This document shows positions 1-11,586 of a stretch of DNA of 44,158 bases, piece after piece. The stretch is taken from the NCBI GenBank assembly GCA_003427395.1, contig BFEA01000204.1, positions 2,350,802-2,394,959 on the forward strand. The letters run 5' to 3'. The notes beneath the pieces were generated by a model, which was not told where the DNA came from, did not search any database, and worked only from the letters and a program-made list of their open reading frames with translations. A program made the translations under genes and the position numbers. This DNA comes from Chara braunii. Taxonomy: Eukaryota > Streptophyta > Charophyceae > Charales > Characeae. How positions within the stretch are numbered: the first letter of the stretch is position 1; every line of letters begins with the position of its first letter.

Positions 1-58
<58 letters not shown>

Positions 59-80
59 CACACACACAAAAACACACACA
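1..80. repeat. (CA)n microsatellite at window edge
   Basis: Almost pure CA dinucleotide repeat with one CG interruption near position 51 and a short A-run near 68-72. It begins at the window edge, so its full length is unknown. Confidence 0.95.
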
Positions 81-2148
81 ACCCGCTCACCAGGTAAGTG
101 TGTCCGTGGGCACACTCCTCCGCTATCACTTCGCCACCTCTGAACACTGTCAATCCGTACAGAAACACTGCCCTGGTGAATTATCCACCTTGACAGGTCA
201 ACCAGCCACAAAACCAGAGAAGCAACGCCAATGTTTGGGCACCACCTCGCGAGAAAGACCAGAACGAGCAATTGCAGCCACTACTAAGTCACCAAAGCGA
301 AGACAGTCAATCTGCCGACCAAACCTTGGCTCTGCGCTAGGGGGTTAGCAGACAGGTCCGCGTGTAACGTAGGCCACGACAACATCAGCCGCGTGCGTTA
401 AAAGAAAGATCCGCGTCAGCTCATCTAGCACCAGTATGGCTAGCCCGAAATGGAAAGGTTGCAGTCATCCCCCAACCTGGAGTCTCGCTCCAGGTGGCTG
501 GCCCGTTCCATAACTGTTTCACTTGTTTAAACGTTCCTTTGCCTTTCCCAATCGGTCACTCCCCAGAATGAATCATCCTAATATCCTAAATTATTCACCG
601 AAAATTACTTGCCCCGTTTTTTCATTACGGCCATCAGCTGTGACGCAACTCTTACCATTCAGCGCTCCACCACGGTGCAGGTCTGTTTCCTTTTTCTCTC
701 GCCCCCTCTCAAACTCCCCGCCATGTCAAGTCTCTGATGAATCTGACATTTGGGAGAAGCCCTCTTCGTCCACTTCAAAGCTGGCCGCCGACATGACCTC
801 CTTTCTCGAGACGCAGCGATGCAATAAATAACTGGACAGCCAAGAAGATATACCAGCGGCGAGCCTGCCTGGGTCACAATCTTCTTACCGACTGCTCGTA
901 TCCAGCCAACACCCGGATGGGAAGAACAGGGAGGGCTCCACAGCGTTACTAACTGACCATACGAACGCACAATAAGGTTGGTAGAGGGTCCCCCCCCTTT
1001 CCCACCTCCCTCGCTCCCTTTCTCTTGGAACGTAGTCGAAACAGATGCAAGTACCTAATCCTTCAAAGCTCTCCCCTCTCTTAGAAAGTCTTGATCACCG
1101 AGTAGGTTCCTCGACTTCCCTCGATGATTTTTTTAAAACCGTAGCCACTGCCCCGCTCAGCTTTGGTTTCGGAGGGGGCGGGGGGGGGAGGAGGGGAGTA
1201 ACCCTTCCACTGCTTCTGCTGGTGACAGAGAGCTTCTGCTCAAATCGTCGGCGAAAATTTACAGCGCAGCGCAAAAGGTCTGCGGCGTTCTCCGTGACGA
1301 TGTCTTTCGCGATCCTTCCCAAAATCGACTGGATGCCATGAGCGGTTGAACGCTGAAACTCTCTCTTTGTTTGCGCTGCCAGCTGACCAGTCTCGAGTCA
1401 ACCCGTCAAACTTGATCAGATTTATCCATCGATCAATTAATTGATCGTGTTTTTCCTCCAAGCATCACTGCACGCTTCTGCTTGGCACCGTCCGATCTGA
1501 TGCTATACGATCTGACCTTTCCAGGTTTTTTTGCATGGAGCCACGCAGCGAGAAACGGAGCGGGTTGACGTCACCTTTAAAGAAAGGCGACCAACGACCG
1601 TTTCGGATGCCTACCGCAGCCGTTAATAAACCCTCGCTCTTCTTCGAGTACTAATCAGCGACAATTCCGTAACCGCTTAGATATGGGCACGCACGCCAGG
1701 CCAATATCCTTCTTCACGTATGAGAGAGAGAGAGAGAGAGATCGACACACAGACAGACAGACGAGAGGACGCACGGTGTGGAATGACCCTGGTCGTTGTC
1801 CGGCGGTCAACCCAAGGCTATGGTCTTAACCTCGTCAACGATTTCTTGAATAAAAAAAACGAGGAAAAGAGTCGGAGTTGGCAGTGGAGATCTCCTGCAG
1901 CGGGGCGAGGGAAAGTATGGAGCACACTTATTGGTCTGTTATGCTTTCTCTGCTCGAAACGTGGAACACGGCGTACAACTGACGGTCACTCTCAGGGGGG
2001 CTGCATAGCTCGGCGGGGGGGAGGTCACAAAGCCAACGAAGGCCGTTCTTTCTCACTGAGAATGAGAGCACCACAGGCCTAAAAGAGGAAAGAGATCCAC
2101 AGGCGATTGAGAAGTAAAGAGGAAAGAGAAAGAAAGAGAGCACCACAG
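81..2148. other. Gene-poor stretch, no supported gene
   Basis: Only short random open frames on both strands and no recognisable domain. A perfect splice-donor consensus CAGGTAAGT lies at 91-99 on the plus strand just after the CA repeat, but no coding sequence supports an exon there. A short (GA)n tract sits at 1722-1741. Near 2065-2152 the phrase GAGAGCACCACAGGC occurs twice in a purine-rich stretch next to the plastid-like insert. Confidence 0.5.
1722..1741. repeat. (GA)n microsatellite
   Basis: About ten GA units, followed by a short CAGA-rich stretch. Confidence 0.9.
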
Positions 2149-2375
2149 GCGACTGACAAGTCAGATATTACACAAGGATTGCCAAAACTTGAACAGCGTT
2201 TAGAAGCACGGCGCGAAAATGTAGTAGAGCTAATTATCAATAGATACTTTTTAGACTGTACAAATTTATTAAGAGAAGAATTAGGAATGCTTTTAGGTTG
2301 TCTATGGGAGTTTCAATTTAGTGCTTGGGCGTCGATGGAACGAAGTGAATTAGATTTTAGAGTAGAGAAGAGTCG
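2149..2375 (+). pseudogene. rpoC2: Plastid rpoC2-like fragment (nuclear plastid DNA insert)
   Basis: A block of about 225 bp is clearly more AT-rich than its surroundings and stays open in one frame. It encodes DITQGLPKLEQRLEARR, which matches the DITQGLP-x-(V/L)-EELFEAR signature of the RNA polymerase beta''/beta' subunit (plastid RpoC2, cyanobacterial RpoC2). Codon use is plastid-like (gaa, tta, aat, A/T at third positions). The downstream part of the block, with NVVELIINRYF and MERSELDFRVEK, has the same composition and frame, so it probably comes from the same plastid gene, but I do not recognise those residues. Flanks on both sides are GC-richer nuclear DNA that continues the frame without plastid character. 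Rpo subunits function in plastid transcription; this piece covers only a small internal part and cannot be functional. It is best read as a NUPT. An assembly chimera with plastid reads is the alternative. Confidence 0.6.
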
Positions 2376-3420
2376 AAGAAACCCTGAACAACGTGGCACT
2401 GCTTCGACGCCCAATCGCGCAAACAAGCAAGACACAAGACGGATGCTGTGCGCGCGGAAAGAGCAGGGCGGAGGAAGAAAGCAAACAGAAGAGAGAGCAC
2501 ACGACGCGTGCAAGATAAAGATGCAGGCAGACGTCAAGTAGCAGCGGCGACTACCGCGATCTCGACAGACTGGGCGCGCACCCTCTAAGAAACCGAAACC
2601 GTTGGAAATGGCCACGCCCAATCACATGAATGAATCCAACTCATCGCCCATCAGCCAAACCCAAAATGCCAATCAATCGGACGCAGAACGGTCACCAATG
2701 AGTGAGAACAGGCGACCGAGCGTACACCGTCATGCACGAAAGAGGGCGAAGAGGAGAGGACGAAAGAAGACACAATTGAGTGTCCCGCAGCAGGTCGACT
2801 GCCACATCCATGGAGACAGTTGGCGCGAGACAGCGAAACTGCAGCTGTATATCAGCTTCCCTGGCGACTAACGTAGCGGCCTCGGCAGCTCGCTGCTGGC
2901 AAGGCACACTACTGCCTACCTGCTCTTCTTCCTCCTGCCGTGCTGTCTACCAGGCTGACTGCCAGGCAAACTCGCCGGCTGGTTTGCACGGTGATTTCCA
3001 TCCGAGTGTGTGCATTGGTCGTTCAGTTCGTTCATTGGGTTTGAGCGGAGTCGCCGCCGTCGCCGGCGGGATTTTGCCAGTTTGTCGGCGGACAGGTGGG
3101 GACGGGCGGGCGTGGCGCGCACGGCGCGACAAGCGGAAACTCAGGTCGGCCGCTGTTCCCGCTCCTCTCCATTCTTCCGCACCTCCAGCCCCGTCGCCTC
3201 AGCTCAGCCTTCCCTCCCCGGGTTCGCCCCTGCCCTCCCCTGCCCGTCCAGAGGCCCAGGCAGACCGACCAACTACACGCAACAGCACCAGCTAGCCAGC
3301 GGCCCGTCATACTCCAAGTCGACCCGCACCCCGGGCACAGATGCTTGGGGCGACGCAACGCACGACGCGCAGCGAAAAATGCGGGCACTGGCTTCTCCGC
3401 GCCAATGAGCTTGAACGCGC
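2376..3420. other. GC- and CpG-rich block without a supported gene
   Basis: No domain was recognised. From about 3000 to 3400 the DNA is very GC- and CpG-rich and several overlapping frames are open on both strands, which is what such composition gives by chance. It could be a CpG-island-like promoter region, but no TATA box or conserved exon supports a transcription unit. Confidence 0.4.
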
Positions 3421-3562
3421 GCGCGCTGTCCACCCAGTCGCCCCTCGGAGTAAGACCAAGCATGCCCACCTTTGCATGCGTGCGCCGCGTGCGCACTGTC
3501 GACCGAGTCGTCCCCTCGAAGTAAGCACCACGCATGCCTGCCCTTGCATGCGTGTGCCGCGC
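3421..3562. repeat. Tandem duplication, ~70-bp unit, 2 copies
   Basis: Two adjacent copies (about 3421-3490 and 3491-3562) share the order GCGC(G/A)CTGTC, C(C/G)AGTCG, CCCCTCG(G/A)AGTAAG, CATGCC and TTGCATGCGTG(C/T)GCCGCG. They differ by a handful of substitutions and one or two single-base indels. They contain several ATGC palindromes. Confidence 0.8.
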
Positions 3563-4042
3563 GGGCCAGTTTTTCATACGGTAGACACGCGCGCACACGC
3601 AGCTTCTCACGATGACAATCCTATCAAAGCCCAGACGTTTTCAACGGTCCACGCCGGTCTGGATTAATCATCTTTCCCTCTTCTTTCAACTGTTCTACGG
3701 CTCGCCATATAATCAGCATCTACCCGGTCGTCCATCAACCCACGCACGTTACAGAGACACGTGGCCACCTCACAGTCTAAATACTGACTACCTGTGTGCC
3801 CGTGCTTCAGGCATGGCCAACGTCGTGGAGAAATAAAGAAGCAATTGTTTTTAAAAAAAGTGAAAAATGAAGCACGCACACACACACACACACACACACG
3901 CAAGGAGAAGAAACAAGTCAGCTCAGAGAACTCTTCTGCAGCAACTGACCCAAACCATGATACCTTCAGATCATTTGCTTTGAATTTTCAAGTCTGTGTC
4001 TCCCAACATCTTCGACCGTCGCCCGATACTCTGCCGTAATGC

Positions 4043-4117
<75 letters not shown>

Positions 4118-4812
4118 GCGCGCGCGCCCACTCGAAAATCACAAAAAGTTTCCTAGCCCCCATTTGTCCGTTACATGTGCATACTGATCAAACGGTTTTA
4201 TATATAGGCCGCAACTAACAGCAGACGACGCTGATCAAGGCGCCATCTATAAATCCTGTAACGGGATAAACCCCTGCGCGAACCAGCGACAGACGAGCGC
4301 GCGACCCAGTTTTCGTCATACACAAGCTTGAAATTTGAATCGGCGGCGTCGCCGTAGTTTTCAGTTCAATCTTTCCCTCAACACACCATCCTCCCCCCTG
4401 ATGCCACATTTATCAGCTAACAGTTGTGATTTCCAGAGGCTCCAGAGGCGACCATACGACCTAACCAGTTCAAAGATTAACCAACTGATCATCATTGCAA
4501 TTAGAACGCGTTTGCAAGCTGCGTGTCAAGTCCGCCCATTCCGCAAACACACTTGTTATACCGATCTGTTTCCCTTTCCCTATCCGTCCATTGATGATTC
4601 GTCCATTCTTTGCATTTCACAAGTGTTTGCGTCAGATAGATCTTACTCGTTCCTCGCCAACCGGAGCGCCAACGATCCACGTGATCTGGAGCTGATCCAT
4701 CGGTCGTCTGTTCAAATCGATAGCCCTGCAAACAGTCAATCGACCAGTCGGCGCGCAACTGCTTTCCAAAGCAAGCGATCAAGTTCGGGTCATGCCACCT
4801 CTGCTTTCAGTC
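3563..4812. other. Gene-poor stretch with three microsatellite tracts
   Basis: No coding region is supported. It holds a (CA)n tract at about 3875-3900, a 70-bp (CT)n tract at 4046-4115 and a short (CG)n run immediately after it (about 4116-4127). The open frames here are low-complexity translations of these repeats. Confidence 0.5.
4046..4115. repeat. (CT)n microsatellite
   Basis: About 35 uninterrupted CT units, running directly into a short CGCGCG tract. Confidence 0.95.
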
Positions 4813-4940
4813 TCAGGGCATACTCGCACTAGGACTTTTTCTACTAGACTCTGGACGTGATTTCCGGTCAGAGTCATCCAGCTGTGGCCGTAATTGTAGT
4901 CAGATAAACTTAGGAAAGTACTAGTGTGAGTATGCCCTGA
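4813..4940. mobile_element. Small foldback / MITE-like element
   Basis: Two arms of about 27 bp form an inverted repeat: 4813-4839 begins TCAGGGCATACTC, and the reverse complement of 4914-4940 reads the same with two or three mismatches (including G/A after CATACTC). About 75 bp of non-coding DNA lies between them. The CAGGG ends resemble hAT-type termini, but I see no matching 8-bp target duplication outside the arms, so the class is uncertain. Confidence 0.5.
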
Positions 4941-7137
4941 AATTGCAGCAAACGACTTCGCAGTTGTTCCGCGTTCCGATCATTCCGCCATCCCATTCGA
5001 TCGTGCCGTCCCTTTAGAGACCCGGTCTTCCTAAAATACCAACGGCAAGGCTGTCTCGCGGCTCAAACCAGCTGATCTGCCGTCCTTGTCTATTAACCGT
5101 GTAGATAAAAAATGGACAGGGGCGGCTTCAACCACGCTCGCACAGTCCCAATATGCGCGTACACGAGAAAAGTTGCCCCTTTCTCGACCCTGTCATATCT
5201 ATAGGTATCAGTAAGATCTCGAGCAGAAGGGTGCATACATCCCCCTTGTCCTCCTTGTCTCTACTGACCTCTCGACACACCCTTAGAATCAAACACCGAC
5301 CTAAACATCGTACGTCCCTCGGTTGACAAACAATCAAGAGCACAAAGGCATTTCCTTCGCCTACGGCTATAAGATAGCGGCACGGCTTCGACAGCCGTTA
5401 CGTCTTTCATTCCTTCTTCGTCTTCTTCTTCTTGGACTTGTTAGACCGCATCGCAATTAGGATGGAATGATGACCATGTCACCCATAACAGCTCAATGAA
5501 CGAGATTACCTCCATCATGCGAGAATAAACGATGGGGTTCCATCGTCCACCCCAATGAGATTAACTGGGGGATTAGATTGAACTTCACAAGGAAGGACTC
5601 TGTTGTTAAAGTTTGGGCTCTATTATATTATTTTCCGGTTTTCCGTATTTTGTGTACTAGCTCAAATAATCGATTTATCGATCAATATGCGTCCTCAAAA
5701 TGTCAATCAAGGTTGATGCCGCCACACCAAGCAGCGTGAGCAGTTAAACAACCGTCCAGAAAAAGAACCTGAAAAGATTGGACGGGCGCCGTCATGAATT
5801 ACTAGAATGATTGACGGGAACACAAAGATGAGGCGGAGAGGGTTGGCAGGCTAAGAATCACCGATGTTTAGGATCTGATCTGGTTGATGTGATGGGATTG
5901 GCTAAGAATGCATATGCTTGCTTGATTGATCAGCTCATCGCTAGTAATTACTGTGAACTTCTCTGCTTGCGCACAACCCCCTTCGAGGCGAGTACGAGAC
6001 CCAACAGACAACACAACGAACTCACACTCCGATCCGTCGTGCTTCGATTCCGATCATCAGAGAAGTTAGTTATTAGTAGTTTATCGTCTCTCGCCCGCCA
6101 TTGCCGTGAATGAAGGGCGGGTAAACCCCTCCTCCTCCCTACCCCCCCCCCCCCCTCTCTTCCCCCTTCAGTTTGAAGATAACTTACCGCCTTTCACGGC
6201 CGTCGATTCCAACCCCTCACAATCAACGCTCCTGTCTGTCAGTATGTCCTTGGGATACTTGGACGAAATTGTCAACATCAAATCTTTCTATCTTCCTCCT
6301 TCGCCAGCGCGCCAATCAAACATGCTGGAGGATTGGCTTCCCCGCAGCAAGAATATATGGAGAATTCACTTGCCCCTTACTCACCGGCTCCTCCTTCCCC
6401 CTTCTCTAATCCATCACTACTCCGCTCATGTTAGCTCTCAAAACTCCACACACAACCGCCACCACTACAAAAACCAATGGCTTAAACCCCATCAACTTGT
6501 CCATAAGATTGGCGCAGCGTCGATACACGCGGGGAGAGAAGAAAACAGGATAGTGACTGAGAACCTGACCCACACCCGAGGTAGCCTGTACAAGCAGCGC
6601 AACCAAAGCGCGCAAAACCGCTCGCTCGCTCGCTTGCGAACACAATTTACTGCACCAACCCCGGCGCTCGGAATGCCGAGCGCAGACGCCCGGGGTCGAT
6701 CAATCATTCCATTCAATATGCAGTGCGACCAAACCAACAAGCATTGAGAAATTGGGGGAAGGTCACCACGCAACAGGAAGGAATGGAGAAGACGCCATCG
6801 TCGTGTCATCGCGACAAGCACCATCGTGTCAAGCGCATCCTTTTTCTGACGTCAGAGCGCTTCGTGTTATCAGAGCGGATCAGAGCCCAGGGAGAACGTG
6901 GACCGCAGGCATACGGCTAAGGAGCGCGAAAGAACGCAGAAGGCGGGATCAAGCTGCGAGAGAAGAACGGATGAAATTTTGCACTGGTTGGTCACTAGAT
7001 TGAGATGAGAACCTCAGTCTGATCAGGAACCCTTTCGAGCACGAAACGACAGTGTGGTTGTATCGTGAGCGCACACGCCCAATCCATGCATGCGATAGAG
7101 ACTCGGATTGTGGAATGTTCCGCAGTCGAAAACAGAG
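4941..7137. other. Gene-poor stretch, no supported gene
   Basis: No domain is recognised on either strand. There is a 14-base C-run at about 6142-6155. Minus-strand coding sequence around 5411-5456 would give a Lys-rich tail (KSKKKKTKKE then stop), but no acceptor and no conserved upstream sequence support it as an exon. If the PWWP gene runs leftward as expected, this interval may be intronic to it. Confidence 0.4.
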
Positions 7138-7231
7138 AAAGACGAACACGAATTGCTAAGATCGAGAATGGAAAAAGAAGAGAGAAAGACGAACACGAAT
7201 TGCTAGGATCGAGAATGGAAAAAAAAAAAAG
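7138..7231. repeat. Tandem duplication, 47-bp unit, 2 copies
   Basis: AAAGACGAACACGAATTGCT is followed by (A/G)GATCGAGAATGGAAAAA in both copies. The second copy ends in a longer A-run. Confidence 0.85.
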
Positions 7232-8055
7232 ACAGCAAATTTCTCCAATAGAATTGGACATCGAGCGCAACAGACACGGAGGAGGGACACAAGAGCTTTG
7301 CGAGGCAAGGCAGAGCACACGGACGGAACGGCGGCATGACCAAGAACGAGGGAGAAACTGAACAGATCGCGTTCAGAGAAAAGCGCGCCTAGTCCCGCGG
7401 CCAAGACAGAAACAGAAACTCGGATAAACAACGGATATGTCTGTGCGTGGACGGACCGACGGGGGGATGACGAAAACCGTACAAACCACAGCGAACAAAG
7501 AAAGATTGGCTATGGCGGCGCAGTCGTCGCGTGGGTAACACTGTACTCCGCCCTCGCTGCACCAGCTACTAAGCTCCGTCCATCAATTTGGAAGCCAGAT
7601 GCGACCAGCACGTCGCTAACGCAGCAGAGAGGTGTGGAATGGAAACGATAAGCTCAAATCCTCTATAAGGGGGTTCGCGCGCCCGCACCTATTATAGTTC
7701 GAAGTAGATGCAACAGACGAACTCTGTCTGAGAAAAATTTTGACAAGAGTTAGCCTGAAGGCGAGGGGATGGAGAAGGATGCGCGGGGGGGGGGGGCTGA
7801 CAGGTCATCAGACAACGAACGCGCAAACACGTACCATGGAGCGGGGCACGATGGAGAGGAATGACGAATGACTTGAAGTGAATTGCCTTGAAAGAAGGAT
7901 ACAGATATAGGAATCGTCAACACATTCACCCATCGTAGATAAAAAATTGATAGCAAACAGATACAGTATGCCTGACTACCCACTCACCCACTCAGCCTGA
8001 GAACCAGAACCCAGAGAGGCTTCCTTGGCCTCACCGCCCTGCGCAGACCACCTAC
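7232..8055 (-). other. Probable start of intron 1 of the PWWP gene
   Basis: The open frame of the PWWP exon runs past the end of conserved sequence and stops at 7984-7986. A strong donor precedes that stop, so this stretch is most likely intronic. There is a G-run near 7786-7796 and no recognisable exon. I looked for the expected continuation of the PWWP domain (a Tyr-Ala-Trp-Val type strand) and did not find it. Confidence 0.45.
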
Positions 8056-8058
8056 CCT
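8050..8058 (-). other. Predicted splice donor of the PWWP exon
   Basis: On the minus strand the exon ends ...GATAGG and the intron begins GTAGGT, a good donor match in phase 0. A second GT four bases further in is a poorer alternative. The frame after the donor loses PWWP similarity and hits a stop 70 bp later. Confidence 0.55.
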
Positions 8059-11000
8059 ATCTCGTCGCCGATTCGCAGTAGGTCCATAATACATAACACA
8101 GAGCCGTTGCGCCTGTCCTCTTTGCCGAACGGAGGCGGGCGCATCCTGCAACGGATCAACGACCCTGGCTGGCCAGAAAGGATCGTGTTTCTGGCCGGAT
8201 TTGGCCCAAACGACGTCCCCAACGTCGTACTCTGCTAGCGACGGATCCCTGCGCGGCGCAGCGATTCCCTCCTCATCTTGCTGCTTGGCGAGTAAGTTGT
8301 CAGCCTCGTCGGGGTCCATTGCCTCCCCCCCTTCGTCAAACTCCACGTGGCGACCGTTCCCCATGACAGCGCGACCTCCTCGGCGTACATTATTGTTTCC
8401 CAAGCTACCACCTTCTGCTGCTCCTGCCGTCGGCGCTACATCGTCGTCCTCTGTCGCTTCATCGTCCTCCTCCGATGACTCCGCTGTCCTCTGCTTCTCC
8501 CCATTCCGATTGACTTCACGCCGTTTCGCCGGCTGCGCCGCCACGTCCCCCGTTCTCGCGATCAACCGCTTCTTGATCTCCGCCTCCCTGTTCCACAGCT
8601 GCGCCTGCGAAGCTCCACCCCCCCCTCCTAACGGTCTTCCCGCGGTGGCGCTGTTGTCAATCCGCCCGTTGCCAACTCCTCCTCCTCCCCTACCATTCAT
8701 CTTTTTAGTCGAAACGCCGCCTCCTCCTCGCTTCGGACCACATACTGCGCCGCCATTGCTCCCTGGTACAGTTGCTGTTGCAACTCTCCCAGAACCCCCG
8801 CTCCCTAGCGAGCCGCCTCTCCCACCGTCCTGGGATCCTCTCGGCTCGTTATGACTGTGCGCCGCGGTTGCCTCCACCTCATTCTCCAAGCTAGCGTCAC
8901 TCTTCAGCTCTTCCTGGCCAGCCGTAATCACGCTCCCAGCTCCCAGTAAGGCCACGTTTCCTCTCCTCTCTTTCCGCCTCTTTGTGCCGTTGCTTTGTTG
9001 GTTTCTTTCCCCGCCGCCAGCGAGTCCAACCGACATCGCCGGGTGCGATCCTTTCTCCCGACCTGCTGTAACTGCGCTCTCTCCCCCCCGTCCCCCCACC
9101 GAAGACCTCCTCCCCCCAGCCGCTAATACCGTCGTGCCGCCACTACCAGCAACCGCCGCCTCCCCTTCTCTACCGACCCCGCGGCTTTCTGAATCTTCTG
9201 CGCCGCCGCCGCCTCCCCCAATCCCCTTAAACGAAGAGCTCCCGCTCCGGTTGAACACCGCGTTCAACCTTCTCTCCGCCGAGACGTATCCATTCGCCCT
9301 GCTGCTGCTGCTGCCGATGCCTCCACCGCTCCTCGGAACAGCCGCGCACGCCCGTGGCATCACCCTCTGCCCCTCGACTCCGGACCATGTCCCTCCCTCG
9401 TTCCCATTGCTTCTCAAATGCTCGCTTGCTGCAGCCGCAAGCAGAGAGAAGCCATCGATCGCGGAGCACGTCGCCCCACCCCCCTTTCCAACAGCATTAT
9501 GCAGAAGCCCCCTGCCGCCACTGGCCCCAACCGTCGCCGCTGCAGGAGCTTGCCTCACGACCGTGCTGGCGGAGGTCTCTGCGCCGCCGCCAGCGCCTAC
9601 CCGTGAACCTTCTCTCGACCCGCTTCGCCCCCCGCCGCTCACTCCACCGCCGCCTCTCTTTTGTCTTCCGCCCGCCACGGCCACCCCTCCGCGGCTGTCC
9701 TCTCCCACCTCTTCCGCGCCCGATCTCAGGCTGCGCTTCTCTTCGCCGCCACTCTCGCTCTTCGCCGCCGCAGCCGCACACTTTGACCCCCCCTCCATGC
9801 TCGGGTCGCAGCAAGCGATCCCATTCTCCGAAACGCTCACCCCCCGCGCGCGGCACCTAATCTGCTCTGATACGCCTTCTGACACGAGTGCCGCAGGTTC
9901 CGCAGCCGCGCGCTCCGCCTCTACGCTGCTAACTACCGTCCTTTTCCGTCTTTGAGATACAGCGGCGCTCCTGCTTGAAACCTCACGCGCCGGCACGCTT
10001 CCTCCCACCACCCCCGCGGCCGCCATGTTGATCTGCAATTCCCCTCCGATGCGAGGTTCGTCTCCCTCATGCGCTTCTCTCCTTCCTCCTTCGCTCCCCT
10101 CCTCCTCCTTCGCTGCGTCCCCTTCCCCCTCCACCTCCATCGCCCCACGGTCAGCAATCGTCTCCCCTCCTTCGCACGTCTTTTCTTCACCTCTTGCCGT
10201 GTCTGCGCCCCCGACAACCACCCCTTCAGCCGCCACGGCAGCAACAGCAGTAGTCAAACGAACAGGGGATCTATCCCTTCCCGTTCTTCTCAGGGCGCTT
10301 GCCCCTGCTCCATTCACCACCCTCGTCGAGCTCCGCAACCACGTCGAGGTCCCCAATTCCGATCTCGACGTCACCATCTCCGAATTCTTTGGCGATTTCG
10401 TCTCCTCCTCCTCTGGCTTCGACCCCGTTCCCCCCACTATCCCAGCCGGCGCCGGCCCGTCAAAAGCGGTGCCGCACGTTGCCTGAGGAGCGCAATCGTC
10501 GCCCTTGCGCTCCAAAGCCTCTTGCTCGCCCTTCCTGGCCTCCTCTTTCGGCCCGTTCTCCTTGTCGGAAAACATCTCGGCCACCAAGGCCAGCCCTTGC
10601 ATGCCCAGGTTTGGATCGCTCAAGCCTTTCTTGCCCTCCGTGCCTCCCGCTGCTTGGAATTTGTCCGCCGCCGAATTGCCGCCGCTTCCGCCAGCTCTGC
10701 GTGTGACCTCCATTGTCGCTAGGGACGTTGCTAAAGTCGTCGCCTGCGGCGCCGCCGCCGCAGGCGTCATCTGGTTTGCCGTCTGCGTAACGATCTCCGT
10801 CAACTCCTTTCCGCAATCAACCCCACTCCCGGCATTGCAGGACAGGGATTCTACTGGCAGGCTGGCGAGCATTTCATGACCTTCCTCGTAAACCTCCGCC
10901 TCTTCCTTGCCCCCTTCCACCTCGTCCTCATCATCTACCTCCACGTCTTCCTCCTCCTCCACCTTTGACAGCTGTGCATGGTGTTCAAGCGAAGGCCCAC

Positions 11001-11586
11001 CGTGCCAACCAGCGCCTGACGCTCCCATCATAGAGCCTAAGCCCCCTCCGCCTTGTCTCCCCACCCCGTTCATTGTCCCTCCTCGCACCGCCATCAGTTG
11101 TTCATGTGGCTGCTGCCGGGGCGACCTTGCGCTCGCACCACAGCTCATCACTGAGCCCCCCTGCATACGCCCACTGGTCCTTACTCCGTAAAGATCTGGC
11201 GCTAATGACAACTGTAGCATCACCCCACTCTGCGCCGTCGTTTCATTCGGTCGCGGACACCAGTTGCCGCTTTCCGGCAGTGCGACCAGCGACTGCGGGG
11301 CGGGCGGCGCGCACATAGCCGTCTGGAATTTGATCGTCGGTGTGTCCATGTCGCCGCCGTCACCACATCCGCCACGGAACCCCGCTGTCACCGAAGATGA
11401 AGGAGCGTCTGCATCTGCCATCACCATCGCGCTATTGGTCGCCTTCTCCGGAGCGCTGCAAGTTGCCATAGCCCGCAACCAGAACGGAGACGTTCCCCCA
11501 TCATCCATGGCCGAATTCTCGCTGACATGCTTCACCCCTCTCTTCGCCGCCGCCAAGATCGCGAATGTATCCGCCGCGCTCACCAT
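8056..11586 (-). CDS. PWWP-domain protein, first coding exon (ATX3/4/5-like)
   Basis: The exon codes for about 1,177 residues. The ATG at 11586-11584 is chosen because the open frame only reaches a GTG two codons earlier, directly after an in-frame TAG. Residues 1-1119 are low complexity, rich in Gly, Ser, Ala and Glu, with acidic tracts at about 206-236 and 1037-1052 and a basic cluster (KRRKERR) near 867-875. From residue 1120 the sequence becomes ordered: YDVGDVVWAK, then DPFWPARVVDP and LCVMYYG, which are the first strands of a PWWP domain. The DPFWP-A-x-V-V-DP form with a following CVM(F/Y)(F/Y)G strand matches plant ATX3/4/5 H3K4 methyltransferases better than other PWWP proteins. The exon then reaches a donor (AGG followed by GTAGGT, phase 0) at 8056/8055. 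PHD and SET domains expected downstream were not found. The protein would be nuclear and chromatin-bound, but a different PWWP protein cannot be excluded. The Gly/Ser-rich N-terminus is far longer than in angiosperm homologues. Confidence 0.7.

Noticed and set aside
91-99. Perfect donor CAGGTAAGT (also at 39070-39078)
   Set aside because: No coding sequence or conserved exon before either site.
5411-5456. Minus-strand Lys-rich tail (KSKKKKTKKE-stop) that could be a last exon
   Set aside because: Simple-sequence AAG repeat without acceptor or conserved upstream codons.
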